Of a DNA stretch of 64,000 nt, positions 24,124 to 35,425 are shown piece after piece; within the stretch, counting starts at the first letter, position 1, and each line of letters begins with the position of its first letter. The stretch spans positions 562,001 to 626,000 of the forward strand of contig NC_051069.1 of assembly GCF_004664715.2 (NCBI RefSeq), written 5' to 3'. The position numbers and the translations under genes were made by a program. The notes below the pieces were generated by a model. The model worked only from the letters and a program-made list of their open reading frames with translations. It had not been told where the DNA came from and ran no database searches. Origin of the DNA: Peromyscus leucopus. Taxonomy: Eukaryota; Chordata; Mammalia; Rodentia; Cricetidae.

Positions 24124-24724
24124 AGGAAATGAAACTGCAAAAGGACTTCTCAAAAAGCAGACATTTATAATCTGTGCTGGTAAAGGCAATGTCACAGCAT
24201 GCAAAGAGCCTGAGTCCCATCCTTCCATGCAGATGCAAACATGGCTGCAGAAAGCCTCCAATAGGAAGATAGGAGCCACTAACAGCACAGAGAAGCAGCT
24301 GGCCTGCACACGAGGATGGACAGGCACGAGTGTCAAGGGCCAACTAGAATGCCCTGCTGATGAGGACAATCTGGACCACTCAGTCTTTCAGCAAGACATC
24401 AGTGAAGCCGTAAATCCATTCTTAATGGGAAATTCAAAAAAGTTTAAGTGGTTGCTATCATTTCAAAAGCTATATTGGCAGTAGTAGTGAGAAAAGAGGC
24501 CATGAATTGGAAGGAGAGCAAGGAAGGGTACACTGGAGGGTTTAGAAGGAAGAAAGGGGAGGGCAAATGCTGCAATTAACTTACAGTCTCAAAAACCATT
24601 GAAAACACATCAGGGCCCAAGTGTGCTTACCATGTACACCTTTTTAAAGTTAGGTCTCACACCTGAGAGAATGTTCATCCATGTAATGAATTCGACTCGA
24701 TCATAGTGCGTGACCTTTGAGTGT
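24124..24724. other. Unassigned sequence carrying a 120-codon open frame
   Basis: The frame to 24484 is open and less AT-rich than its surroundings, but I recognise no domain and see no clear exon boundary. It could be part of a decayed retrocopy. Function is unknown. Confidence 0.3.
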
Positions 24725-26440
24725 CATTAATTCAGTTTGCTTTATTTTGTTGAGATTTTTTTTTGCATGTATGTTCAAACTGGTCTATAATTTTCTTCTC
24801 TTTTTTAAAGTCTTGTCCTTATGTGGTTTTGTATCAGTACAATATTGGTGTTTTGATCATTCTATAGAATGAGCTTCGCAGTATTCTTTCTCTTAATTTA
24901 TGAAATAGTTTTAGGGGTATTGAGGTTATTTCTTTAAAAGTTTGATAGAATTTGGCAGTGAATCTGCTGGTTCTGTGGTTTTCTTTGTTGGGCAACTATT
25001 AGTACCATAATTTCATTGTTCCTTATAGACCTATTTATGTTGTTTATGTCTTAATTTGGTAGGTTATATGTGCCTAGAAATTTATCTGTTTTTTCTACAT
25101 TGTTCTATTTTTTTTTTCCTGCAATAGAGGTTTTCAGAGCATTCCTAGTGATCCCTTGGGTTTTATGGCTATCTGTTGTAATGTTTGTCTTTTTATTAAA
25201 TTTATGTTTTCTCTTTAGTTTGTTTGGCTAAAGGGTTTTCTATCTTGTCTATCATTCAAAGAACTAACTTGGTTTCATTGGTTGTGTTCCTCTAGTCTCC
25301 GTTTCTTTACTTCCTTCTCTGGTCTTCATTTATCTTTTCTGTTTCCTTATTTGGTTGACTGTTGATATGCTAAGATCTAAAAGCACACATACTATCTGGG
25401 ATCTTATTTGAGCTTTTCCTCTTTTTTAATGATAGTACTCATAGCTATTGTAGAATTCCCTCCGTTATCCCAGAGGTTCTGATAAATTGTGTCTTTATTT
25501 TTATTTCATTTTAGAAACTTTAAAATTTCGTCCTTGATTTCTTCAGTGATTGGTTATTCAAGATTATGTTGTTCAGTCTTTCTGTATTGGTGTAGCTTCC
25601 CTAGTTCATCTTGCTGTTCACGTCTAGATTTATTCCATCATGGTTTGATAAAATGTAAGAAATTAATACAGTTTTTTTTGGTATTCTGACATCGTTATGG
25701 TCTGAATGTGATATATTTTAGAGGAAGTTTCATAGCTGTTGAGAAAAATACATATGTGTTGGATGGAATATTCTGTAGGTGTCTGTTAACTTTAGTTCAA
25801 CTCTAAAGTTACTTGTTGAATTTTTTTTTTTTTTGGTCTGGATCTGTCTATGGATAAGAGTTGGGCATTAAGTCAGTCACTATATTATATACTATTACAT
25901 AATTTTAAATATATAATAATATTATATATTATTATAGCTGGACCTGTCTCCCTTGGAGTCTGGTAGTGTTGTATGAAATTAGATGCATCAATGTTTGTTG
26001 TGTGTATGTTTGTAATTGTTTCATTTTCTTGGTGGAATATTTCCTTTATTTAATTTTCCAATTTTTTCTGAAGTCTACCTTGTCAGATGATTATAGCTAC
26101 TATTGCTTGTTTTTGGTTTATTTGTTATTTATTGTGTATTTTTGTATACTGAACTAATCTTTCACTTTTAGTTTGTGTCTTTGTCAGTGGGCTGTGTTTC
26201 TTCTAGACAACAAAATAGTTGATCTTGATTTTTTAATCCAAGTAGCCTGTTTCTATTTATTGGAGAGTTGAAGCCACAAACATGGTTACTGTTGATAGTG
26301 GTCTGCAGACTTCTTTATTTTGTTGATTGTTTTCCTGGTTGGTTCAATTACTTGTTCTTTTCTTTTTTCCTCTATTTATATTAAAGGTTTTTTGGATGGT
26401 TGATAGATTCACCTAATTCTTTTTTGTTCATCTATTTTAA
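24725..26440 (-). mobile_element. Old L1 ORF2 relic, antisense
   Basis: Reads as the complement of L1 ORF2: 'gatcattctatagaatgagc', 'ttctgtaggtgtctgttaac', 'tggagagttgaagccacaaa' follow in L1 order. Many stops and indels make it non-functional. An AT-rich palindrome-like insert lies at about 25877-25938. Confidence 0.82.
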
Positions 26441-26578
26441 TGAAATTTATTCATTCTTGTGCTCTGACGGGCATAGTAGAAGTTTTGCTATTTTGATTCA
26501 GTAGAAATGATTCACAAGTTAACATAGTTTTAAGCAAAACTTCAGCTTGCACAGCAAAATATAGTTCCCACTTTTTGA

Positions 26579-26694
26579 TTTTTGTTTTGGTGCCTGTATC
26601 TTGCTCTGTAGACCAGGCTGACCTCAAACTCACAGAGATCCGCCTGGCTCTGCCTCCCGAGCTATGGGATTAAAGTTGTGCACCACTGCCGCTT
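26579..26694 (-). repeat. B1 SINE lacking its 3' part, 17-bp duplication
   Basis: Antisense B1 from 'ggtgcctgtatcttgctctg' to 'gtgcaccactgccgct'. The 'gagacagggtttctctgtg' portion is absent. A perfect 17-bp repeat 'tagttcccactttttga' lies at 26562-26578 and 26695-26711. Confidence 0.93.
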
Positions 26695-27032
26695 TAGTTC
26701 CCACTTTTTGAAACTAGTTAAATTTGGAATTAAGATTTTGTTTTTTCTTTCTCCAATCTGAATAAAGAGAAAGCTGAAAAACAGCTGTTGGAGCGAAGAT
26801 TAAAAAATTTCAATCCTTAATTTCTAGGTTATTTGCATGTATTTTATTTATAGAAATGTTAAGCTTCATGTTTTAGTTTTTAAAGTAATAAAGCTTGAAA
26901 AAGTAGTTAAGTAATTAAATTCAGATCTTTGGTTTGATTAGTTAGAAGGTATAGTGAATGCCTGGTCCCTAGGAGACTGCCATGATCTTTATTTATTTGC
27001 TTATTTTCATTTTTATTTTTTATTTTTTGCTG

Positions 27033-27185
27033 TTTTTGGGACAAGGTCTTCCTTTGTTACTATGTAGCTCTGGCTGTCCTGGAACTCACCATGTAGACCA
27101 GACTGTCCTTGAATTTACAGAGATCTGTCTGCCTCTGCCTCCTGAGTTCTGGGATTAAAGACATGCGCCACGTCTGTACCTGGCT
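27033..27185 (-). repeat. B1 SINE
   Basis: Antisense B1: 'ctgtcctggaactcaccatg' and 'gttctgggattaaagacatg'. Moderately diverged. Confidence 0.9.
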
Positions 27186-27261
27186 ATACCTGCATGTTTA
27201 TATAAGTATTGTGTTTATTTTTTGTTTCATTTTTATATATATTATTTTCTTTTTGACTATT

Positions 27262-27466
27262 TTTTATTTTTAGAGAAAGGATCTCATATAACTCACGCTA
27301 TTCATTAATTCCCTGTAAGGATGATTTTGAACTCCAGATCCCCCTGTCCCTAATTCTTGAGTGTAGTATTACAAGCATGCATCACCATGCCTGATCTGTG
27401 ATGCTGGGGATCAAACCCAGAATATGCTAGAAGCACTTTGCCTGATGGGCACCATCCCCATGAATT
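27262..27466 (-). repeat. B4 SINE
   Basis: Antisense B1-like half ('gaaaggatctcatataactc', 'ttacaagcatgcatcaccat') followed by an ID-like half ('tgatgctggggatcaaaccc'). Confidence 0.75.
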
Positions 27467-27604
27467 TTTACCATAGTTTGCCAATTTTTAGTAATGCTTT
27501 CCTAGTTTTTGAACATTTAATTTTTATTTTGTGGTATAATATAGCATTGTAAAAACTGACCTGAGACTAATCAAGCATCTAAGCCTTGTTGAAAATCAGA
27601 TAAT

Positions 27605-27785
27605 GGGGACTGGAGAGATGGCTCAGTGGTTAAGAGCACTGGCTGCGTTTACAGAGGGCACAGGTTTGGTTCACAGCACCTGCATGGTGGCTCACAACTG
27701 GAACTCCAGTACTAGAGGATCTGACACCCTCTGTCTGGCCTTCATTGGGAACAGACAAATGCAGGCAAAACCCTTATGCATTTAA
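27605..27785 (+). repeat. B2 SINE, sense orientation
   Basis: Starts 'ggggactggagagatggctc', with A-box 'tggctcagtggttaagagc' and B-box-like 'ggtttggttcacagcacc'. One of two sense B2-class copies. Two 60-codon frames here are SINE-derived. Confidence 0.93.
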
Positions 27786-27811
27786 AAAATTATTATTATT
27801 GTTATTGTTAT

Positions 27812-27950
27812 TTTTGATTTTTCCAGACAGGGTTTCTCTGTGTAGTCCTGGCTGTCCTGGAACTTACTGTATAGACCAGGCTGGCCCAGACTCAGAGATT
27901 CATTTGCTTCTGCATCATGAGTATTAGGATTAAAGGCATGTGCCACCAAC
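27812..27950 (-). repeat. B1 SINE
   Basis: Antisense B1: 'cagacagggtttctctgtgt', 'agtattaggattaaaggcat', with a small deletion in the middle. Confidence 0.88.
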
Positions 27951-28685
27951 CCTATCTATACATTAAAAAAAAAATCAGAGATTATGCGTTAGGAGTCCTA
28001 GATGTTTTTCTCTCCTCTGCTGTGGAGGACAGTTCCTAGGTGTGTCACAGCCTCTTTCTAAGTTACTTCTTTTTTTTTCTGGGTATGAGTATAGTAACTT
28101 GGTTCTCTGTCAGGTGAGTTCACATTAAAAAATTTTAAGCCTTTTAATTCATGTGTTAGCAGTGTTTATTTGAAAAAATATAAAAAGAAATGGTCTGTGT
28201 TATCTTTGAGTATTAATGTCAATGACTAAACTAAAAGAATTTCAAGTAATTAAGTAATAAGTGTTTTATATAAAATGCATTTAGTTTTGACTTAAAATTG
28301 ATAGTGATTAAAATATTTAAATGAACTGAATTAAACCCCATATACAAACATAATGAATATCTGTTGAATGTCTTCTAGTCTGTACTACTGTGAAAATATG
28401 TGAGAAAATACAAAAGGAATATTTAAATTCTCCTGTTTAATTTTTGAGTATAGGGATAAGATTGGTCAGTGAAGGAATATCTGTGAAAATATATTTGGTG
28501 GTGAACAGAGCATGGCTTCCTAATTTAATGATTTCTCTGAAGTTCCTCAAATTCTTGGTTCTTGTTTGAGCCTTTCTTTAATGAGATGCTTCTCTTCTGT
28601 GTTTGTAGTTCTGTCTAGTTTGCTGAGGAAGTTGGTCAAAGAGAGTTGTGTCTGCTAAGGACTAGATGTACCGCTTTCCTAGTTG
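27951..28685. other. Unique-looking AT-rich DNA
   Basis: No repeat or gene recognised. Confidence 0.4.
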
Positions 28686-29060
28686 GGATACTCTTAGTTT
28701 GAACATAAAGTGTTCCCTAGAAGCTCACTTGTGTGAACACTTGGTAATCAGGTGGTGGTTCTACTTGGGAGGTTTTGGTGCATTTAAGAGATGGAGCCTA
28801 GGGATTGGGGATTTAGCTCAGTGGTAGAGTGCAAGGCCCTGGGTTCGGTCCTTAGCTCTGGGGGAAAAAAAAAAGATGGAGCCTGGATGGCAGAAATAAG
28901 TCACTAAGGGAGTGCCAGCTTACATTGCTTTCTGGTTCTCTGTGATGTGAGGAGCCCCTACCATTTGTATCTACTCCTTGACCTCCATTGTACTTCTCTC
29001 ATGATAGATTCTCTCTGAAACTGTGACTCAAATTTTTTTTTTTAACCAGGTATTTGTCAT
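28686..29060 (+). mobile_element. MaLR-type (ERVL-related) LTR, split by an ID element
   Basis: Shows 'cacttggtaatcaggtggtg', 'gcttacattgctttctggtt' and 'gaaactgtgactcaaat', in the order of MLT1/MST/MT-type MaLR LTRs. An ID element sits at 28800-28873. Boundaries are approximate. Confidence 0.65.
28800..28873 (+). repeat. ID SINE with internal deletion and 11-bp duplication
   Basis: BC1-like head 'gggattggggatttagctca' and B-box 'gggttcggtcc' are present. About 15 bases between the A and B boxes of the ID consensus are missing. It ends in an A-tail. A perfect 11-bp repeat 'agatggagcct' lies at 28789-28799 and 28874-28884. Confidence 0.95.
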
Positions 29061-29302
29061 AATATCATGCAAGTAATTTAAGCAGCCCCAGGTTTTTGTT
29101 AGCTTATACAATGCAATCATTGGTCCAGATTGAAAGAAGTAGGGAGTGATCTGATAAGAATTTGGTGTGGTTTTATGAAAATTTATCAAAGGGAGAGTAT
29201 GTGCCATGCTAAAGTCAGGTTGTAGGTTACTGTCCAGACTTTCATGTCAGTTTTAAAAGAAATTTCGGGATAAAGCATCAGTTATTTTTGTTTCTCTGTG
29301 AT

Positions 29303-29456
29303 ACTGGTAACTAAATTCAGGGCTAGGTAAAACACTGTATCAACCGAGTTATATCCCTAACCCTTCTCTGCCCTTATCTGGTACTAGGCCTTGAACCCAG
29401 GGACTTGGTGCATGCCAGACTGGTGCTCTATACATGAGGTACAGGGTTAGCCCAAA
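29303..29456 (-). repeat. Two ID/B4-type tRNA-derived units
   Basis: Antisense tRNA-like units at about 29303-29367 and 29383-29456. The second shows 'ggccttgaacccagggactt' and 'gctctatacatgaggtacag'. Confidence 0.6.
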
Positions 29457-29918
29457 CATCAGAAATTCCATACTTTGGAGGTTTGCTTTCTGAGGGAACT
29501 TGAACTTCTCAATCATGATGGAATTGCTGAAATAGTAGGAGTGTTTTATTTTATGCCAGTGAGTGGAGAAAATTGTCTTTTAAATAGCTAAAATGTCAAT
29601 CAGTTTAACTACCAACTGGCTACTAATTGGATATAATTTTGATCTGTTTCTTGTTTTGATTTTACTTGGAAACAGTGGAAAAACCTGACTCCTCTTATTT
29701 TCCTTTGGGTCCATTTCCATTATCCTCATAGAACCATCTTGAGAGGAATAAATTGCTTTTCAGTCATTTTGATACAGGTGAAACTCTGGACTGCACTGAC
29801 ATGGCTATGCCTTTTTCTTGGAGTGGGGGAATGCAGAGAGGGCTTTGCCATAAATCCCAGGCTGGCCTTGAACTATATCTTGTGGTAACTATAATTCCAT
29901 GACTGAAGAATGGGGGGC

Positions 29919-29920
<2 letters not shown>

Positions 29921-29980
<60 letters not shown>
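29921..29980. repeat. (GT)n microsatellite, about 30 units
   Basis: Longest dinucleotide run in the window. The long Thr-His and Val-Cys frames on either strand are artefacts of it. Confidence 0.98.
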
Positions 29981-29981
<1 letters not shown>

Positions 29982-30213
29982 TGGGGTGGGTGAGCTGATC
30001 GGACACTGGGAAGAAATGATTAGAGTTTGGATATTGAAGTTAATGTTGATGGATATTGGGCTCACACAGAAAAATAATGGTGTTACCAATAATTGAATAA
30101 GGACAACTGAAGGAGGAACATGGTCTGTTTGAGCTTTGAGAAATAAGATATGGAGAATACACTTTTTCCCTTGAGATGCAGCTGGAGGTGGTTGCCAAGT
30201 GGACGATACTCTT

Positions 30214-30404
30214 TTTTAAAAAGATTTATTTATATATTTTATGTGTACGAGTGCTCTATGTGCACGTATACCTGCATGGTAGAAGAGGGCGTTGGAGTCC
30301 ATTGTAGATGGTATGAACTACCATGTGGTTGCTGAAAATTGAACTCAGGACCTCTAGAGGAACAGTCAGTGCTCTTAACCACTGAACCATCTCCTCAGGC
30401 CCTT
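30214..30404 (-). repeat. B2 SINE
   Basis: Antisense B2: 'aaagatttatttatatattt', 'catgtggttgctgaaaattg'. Flanks share 'ggacgatactctt' / 'ggatgatattctt' (30201-30213, 30405-30417), an aged target-site duplication. Confidence 0.93.
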
Positions 30405-30599
30405 GGATGATATTCTTATCTGATGCTCATGAAGATATGAAGTGAAGATAGCCATTTGGAAGCTAGTTGAGAATGTTTGGAATCTAAAGCCCAGTTGGAC
30501 TGACTTTGGTGAAGAAAAGATTCAAAACTGTATGTCTTTCGCCATTCTCTCTGTCCCTCACCGCCAAGCAGGCTCTCACACTGTTTCCTATACTATTTT

Positions 30600-30905
30600 G
30601 AAACCAACTTTTTAGCTTCTACATTGAAATGAGAATTACGTGGTACCTCTCTTAATATACTGTCTTCTGATTCTGTTCATGTTTCTGCAGATTTTGGATT
30701 TCTATTTTTCTGTGGCTGAAGAATATTTTATTGTATATATAGGCCATATTTTCTTTGTTAGGTGAATAATATTCCTTTGTATATATAGAAAACATTTCAG
30801 TAACCATTTATATGTTATTGGAGACATAGGTTGATTCAATATCTTGGTTGCTACGACAAGTGTGGTAGCAAATATTTTTAACTTATGTATAAATGGAAAA
30901 TGACA
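30600..30905 (-). mobile_element. Old L1 3'-end relic, antisense
   Basis: Shows 'gtggctgaagaatattttat' and 'gacataggttgattcaatat', matching the complement of ancient L1M 3' regions. Truncated at both ends. Confidence 0.7.
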
Positions 30906-31964
30906 TTTTTTGTAGCTATCTTTTTGGTTAATAGGTTAAATTCATTTGGCATTTAAAGGATTTATGTACAGTGTCTTATTCAAGGCTGTGATCTATAATC
31001 AGAATGGTAACAGCTCATTTAAAATGATGATAATTAGATACTTTTATCTGTGACTGACAAAGTGTAGTCTAAAGCATGAAGTAGAGCTGTATTTGCAGTG
31101 ATTTGTAACCAAGACTTACATTTAAAATGTTTAATAATATAATTTTGTATATATTACATTATGTTCTTTAGGGAAGAAAATATATAAATTATGGTTTTTT
31201 AATGTTCATTAATAATTAATGGTTTTTTTTTTGAGTGATTCAAGTTATTAGAATCATTTGTTACTGTTTTTTGATTTGAGACAGCTTCTCACTATGTAGT
31301 CCTAGCTGTCTTTCAACCCACTCTGAAGATCAGGTTGGCTTAGAACTCACAGAGATCCACCTGCCTTTGCCTCGTGAGTGCTTGGATTAAAGGCTTACTA
31401 TCTTAAAAAATTGAATTTGCTCCATAAAGTCTGTCTACCTTTATCTCTGTGAGAATGTTAAATAAAAATAACCAAAATCTAGTCTTTTGTATCTTAAGTT
31501 TAAGATGCGGTACTTGCAAACATTTATATGACACAACTAACTGATAGTTAAATAAAGGTTATAGTGATGACCAAGTTTCAATTTTAATTTTTTTTACAAA
31601 CTTAATTATAAAAAATGCAAATAAAAAATCATATACCATAATTAAAATTAAATTTTTTAAAAAGCTTTTTTTGCTTCTGAATTGAAGTTTCTTTGTATTA
31701 GTTCTCATGAATAGTCAGTGAGATTTAAGAAAATAGGCAAAGAATGCAGAAAATAAACCTGGAATTAGAGAACTCAGAGTCCAACTTTGGGCCTAAAATA
31801 GGACATTTTGAGCATCAAAAAGAGGACCTCTTCAGTGGTTTGAGATTCATGTATTTAAATACATAAGTTTGTAGTGACTCAAAAAATGGCTGATGTATTT
31901 TTGTGTGTCCCCCTTTCCTCCAGGAAGTGTTAAATAACAAGATAGTTCTAATCAGAAAAATTTA
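30906..31964. other. AT-rich DNA containing one B1
   Basis: Apart from the antisense B1 at 31272-31396, I see no feature. Very AT-rich around 31120-31240 and 31580-31670. Confidence 0.45.
31272..31396 (-). repeat. B1 SINE, diverged
   Basis: Antisense B1: 'gagacagcttctcactatgt', 'gtgcttggattaaaggctt'. The 5' end is missing. Confidence 0.85.
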
Positions 31965-32170
31965 GATTGGTAAACTTGGCAGGATAAACAAGTAGGTCCT
32001 TTTTTGTCTACTCAAAAATCTCAGTGGAAAAATGTGAGGAGACATGCTTACAAGGAGAGTAGTCATGACTGAGGGCTGGTCCCAAGTCCGGGGGTTCTTA
32101 GGAGAGACCTTCAATTTCATTACATCTACAAAGATCCTGTTTCCACATAAGGCCACATTTGCAGATATTG
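31965..32170 (+). repeat. Ancient mammalian repeat fragment
   Basis: Contains 'aagatcctgtttccacataa' and 'ggccacatttgcag', phrases of the same broad old repeat class as 12716. Highly diverged. Confidence 0.4.
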
Positions 32171-32402
32171 TGTGGTTGTGTCTTGGATATAGTTTTTTTC
32201 TTCTGTCATTTTGAGGAACAAGTCAATTTCTGTCAGCAGTGCTATAAGTTAAAAGGTATAGTAGGAGGGGCAGGGTCTTTATTTGGATCCTGTTGTAAAC
32301 TAATAGGTTGTAAAATGAAAACATTCTGAGATGCTGTGCATGTGAATGCTGGGTATTGGATATGTAGCAAAGTGGTTTTGTAAACTCTTGTGAATGGCAT
32401 TA

Positions 32403-32426
32403 TTTTATTTATTTATTTATTTATTT

Positions 32427-32470
<44 letters not shown>

Positions 32471-32474
32471 TTTG
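32403..32474. repeat. (TTTA)n microsatellite
   Basis: About 72 bp of TTTA units with one slip. It forms the antisense tail of the adjoining B1. Confidence 0.97.
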
Positions 32475-32622
32475 GTTTTTTGAGACAGGGTTTCTCTGCA
32501 TAGCTTTGCGCCTTTCCTGGAGCTCACTTGGTAGCCCAGGCTGGCCTCGAACTCACAGAGATCCGCCTGGCTCTGCCTCCCGAGTGCTGGGATTAAAGGC
32601 GTGCGCCACCACCACCCGGCTG
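32475..32622 (-). repeat. B1 SINE, young subfamily
   Basis: Full-length antisense B1 with the variant 'ctttgcgcctttcctggagc' and 'tcacttggtagcccaggctg'. Nearly identical to the copy at 35029. Flanking 'ggcattatttt' / 'ggtattatttt' suggests a target-site duplication spanning the TTTA tail. Confidence 0.96.
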
Positions 32623-32632
32623 GTATTATTTT

Positions 32633-33261
32633 TTTTTAAGAGAGTGGTAGATAAGCACTATCTGCAGTTGTCATATGGTGATTTAGAAGAGGCCCTAGAC
32701 AATAGCCCATCCAGTTTGCAGTTTGTTTCTGTAAGTGAAGTTTTACTGAATCATAGTCATACCTACTTGTTTATATGTGGCTTGTGGTTGTTTTTGCAGT
32801 ACGAAGGCAGAGATAGTAATTGGAACATAAACACCTGGGCCTTGCAAAAGACCTAAAATAATACTTTCTGGATCATTACAGAAAGTTTGTTGGCCCCTGA
32901 AACAGATGAAATATGGAACCACAAGTTGACAATAGTTAAAGCTGTCTTTTGTTGTTTTTTTTTTCCCATCAAATATTGAAGTTTAAACTAGGAAAACCTA
33001 AAGAAAAATATGAACAGAATTTTCTCCATATAATTTATACCAGGAGCATTTTGTTTCTTATAAATCTGAAACTAATGAGATAAGATGCTAACAGTTTTTA
33101 AGTCAGGGTAATGAGTTCATGAAGTTCCTTATTTTGTTCTTACCTATTGGCTGAAATGTTTGTAATTTTATAAGCTAAGCTGTATTGTGCTATGAATCAC
33201 TATACAAGTGGGAAAGCTTTTGTAATATGACAACAAAGTGCAAGCTTTGATACTTAAACCA
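32633..33261. other. Unique-looking AT-rich DNA
   Basis: No repeat or gene recognised. Confidence 0.4.
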
Positions 33262-33298
33262 TAAGAAACTTATTTATTATTATTGTTAATTACTTAAA

Positions 33299-33464
33299 TG
33301 TTTATTTTTTGTTTTTTGTTTTTTCCTCGAGACAGGGTTTCTCTGTGTAACCCTGGCTGTCCTGAACTCTCTCTGTAGACCAGTCTGGCCTCGAACTCAC
33401 AGAGATCTGCCTGCCTCTGCCTTTTGAGTGCTGGCATTAAAGGTGTGTGCCACCACCTTCCCAC
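33299..33464 (-). repeat. B1 SINE
   Basis: Antisense B1: 'cctcgagacagggtttctct', 'gtgctggcattaaaggtgtg'. 'taagaaactt' recurs at 33262-33271 and 33465-33474. The left copy lies before an AT-rich tail, consistent with a 10-bp target-site duplication. Confidence 0.93.
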
Positions 33465-33752
33465 TAAGAAACTTGTATAAATCATCAAAATTAGAAAAAT
33501 TTGAAAATGACACATGATATTTGTCATGGAAAGTCAACTGGCTAAGGTGCAAATAGGAAAAAAAAAACAAAAGTTAAAATTTACTGTAATTAAAAATGGT
33601 TAATCAAAAACTTGAACACTCTTGGATACACAGTTTGTAGCTTTGTGTTACCTGGCTGCTATAGTTGTTTTGAACAATTGAAGTTGTAGTTTGTAAAATT
33701 CAACAATAGGAAATAGTAACCAAGTGTATTGGTAACTGAGTAAAGTTTCTGT

Positions 33753-33770
33753 TGTGTGTGTGTGTGTGTT
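33753..33770. repeat. Short (GT)n run
   Basis: Eight to nine GT units. Confidence 0.9.
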
Positions 33771-33804
33771 TACTCTCTTTTGCTTGCCAGTTGTTGGATG
33801 CTGT

Positions 33805-33985
33805 GTAGAGGCTCTCAAATTCTACCATGCATCAGGGTCACTTTGAGGCTGTTGCATTCTATCCCTAGAGGTTTTGATTCATGGAGTTTCAGATGTGGCA
33901 GAGAATTGGGTTTGTTGACAGATTGCCCCATGATCTCCTGTTATTGTCGAAAGGAAAGGACACCCCTTTGATAATCACTGCCTAG
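33805..33985 (+). mobile_element. MER5A-like hAT-Charlie relic
   Basis: Follows MER5A order: 'gaggctctcaaattctacca', 'gcatcagggtcactttgag', 'ggttttgattcatggag', ending 'ttgataatcactgcct'. Non-autonomous, ancient DNA transposon. Confidence 0.8.
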
Positions 33986-34499
33986 TAATAAGGAGAAAGA
34001 CAGAGTAAGTCCTTTTGAGCCTGATGACTCAGCTCTGTCTTTGATACGTAGAGGCACATTATTTGGGTCATGATCACTTGGATGTGTATTTAAAGAAGAC
34101 AATTGTTTTATAGAGACACATCGAGAAACTCAGTCTTATGTTTGTTAACTTGAACAACATTGACTCAGCTAATCTTCTGAATAAAAGTGGCTTCTTTGTA
34201 TACTATACTATTTATATAGATCAAAATAAACTTAGTGGTAACTGAAACTATAGAAATAGATAATAAAAAAATTCATTCTAATATAGAATTGAATACAAGA
34301 AACTAATTTTGGTAATTACATTTGAAAAGCAAGTAATTAAATCTTAAGTTCAATACTGTGGTTCAGGAATATTATACTCCTTGCTTATTTAAGTAAGTAA
34401 TCTTTCCTATTTAATACCCAACCGTACTAATTAAATATTAAAAACAAAATAGCTTGTCTAGTCCCATAAAGAATAGTGTTCCCATAGGCTTCATTGAGC
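33986..34499. other. Unique-looking AT-rich DNA
   Basis: No repeat or gene recognised. Confidence 0.4.
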
Positions 34500-34735
34500 C
34501 TGCAGGAAGCATAGGCCAGCACTGCCTGGTAGACTTTCAACAGTGATGGAGAGCTGTTTTAAAATCTGTTCTGTCAAATAAATGTTCCTGTTGAGTGCAT
34601 GAAATGCCACTCGTGACTGAACTGAATTTTAATTATTTAAAATTTATGTTTGAGTAGGCACACTTGGCTGGAGGCCACTTCATTGGACAGCTAGGCAGTT
34701 TACACTGTGACTTATCTCTTGGGTTATTAATATAT
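34500..34735 (+). repeat. Ancient mammalian repeat, probably DNA-transposon derived
   Basis: Contains 'gactgaactgaattttaatt' followed by 'ggaggccacttcattggaca', a phrase pair common to an old MER family that I cannot name with certainty. Confidence 0.5.
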
Positions 34736-34981
34736 TAATACTTTTCAAAAACAATACGAAGTGTTTGGTTTACTGACATTTTGCTTAGATCACTTAGTTT
34801 CAATTGTTGTCTTGTTTACTTAGACTAATACTTTTGTTAACCATAGCAATTTAATGTACTTTCTTGTGCTTTATATGCTGTATGTCTTTAGAATCAGCTA
34901 GGACTAGATTAAAGTGTATTGTCAGGAATGCTAATATTTTACTCATTTTTTTGAAATTATCATATAATTCTTTTGTAAAAA

Positions 34982-34988
<7 letters not shown>

Positions 34989-35029
<41 letters not shown>

Positions 35030-35175
35030 GTTTTTCGAGACAGGGTTTCTCTGTGTAGCTTTGCGCCTTTCCTGGAGCTCACTTGGTAGCCCAGGCTGGC
35101 CTCGAACTCACAGAGATCCGCCTGGCTCTGCCTCCCGAGTGCTGGGATTAAAGGCGTGCGCCACCACCGCCCGGC
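34989..35175 (-). repeat. Young B1 SINE with a very long T-tract
   Basis: A run of more than 40 T leads into a full-length antisense B1 (35029-35175) of the same subfamily as 32475. Flanks 'tgtaaaaaagttttt' (34974-34988) and 'tgtataaaagttttt' (35176-35190) form a 15-bp duplication with one mismatch. The long tail and intact body suggest recent insertion. Confidence 0.96.
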
Positions 35176-35237
35176 TGTATAAAAGTTTTTATTTCAGTTC
35201 TGTTGAATTTTTAAATAAATTCTTACACTGGCCTACA

Positions 35238-35346
35238 TTTTTCTTTTTTCTTTTCTTCTTCCATTTCTTTCTGCTCCTCTCCCTTTCTTCCCTTCCCCTT
35301 CCTTTTCTGACCTCCCCTTCTCTCCTCTTCTTCCTCTCCCTCCCCT
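35238..35346. repeat. Polypyrimidine tract
   Basis: About 110 bp almost free of purines on the + strand (C and T mixture). It adjoins an antisense ID fragment at 35348-35390 ('tttaccattgagctacact'). Confidence 0.88.
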
Positions 35347-35425
35347 CATGCTGGGTACATGCTTTACCATTGAGCTACACTTCCATATACTCAGCTAACC
35401 CTAACCCTTTTAGTGCTCTTTTTTT

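Noticed and set aside
29764..30096. Long His-Thr and Val-Cys frames on both strands
   Set aside because: Direct translation of the (GT)n microsatellite.
35395..35409. Telomere-like CTAACCCTAACCCT
   Set aside because: Only two units. Far too short for an interstitial telomere, and close to an ID-like fragment where chance is likely.
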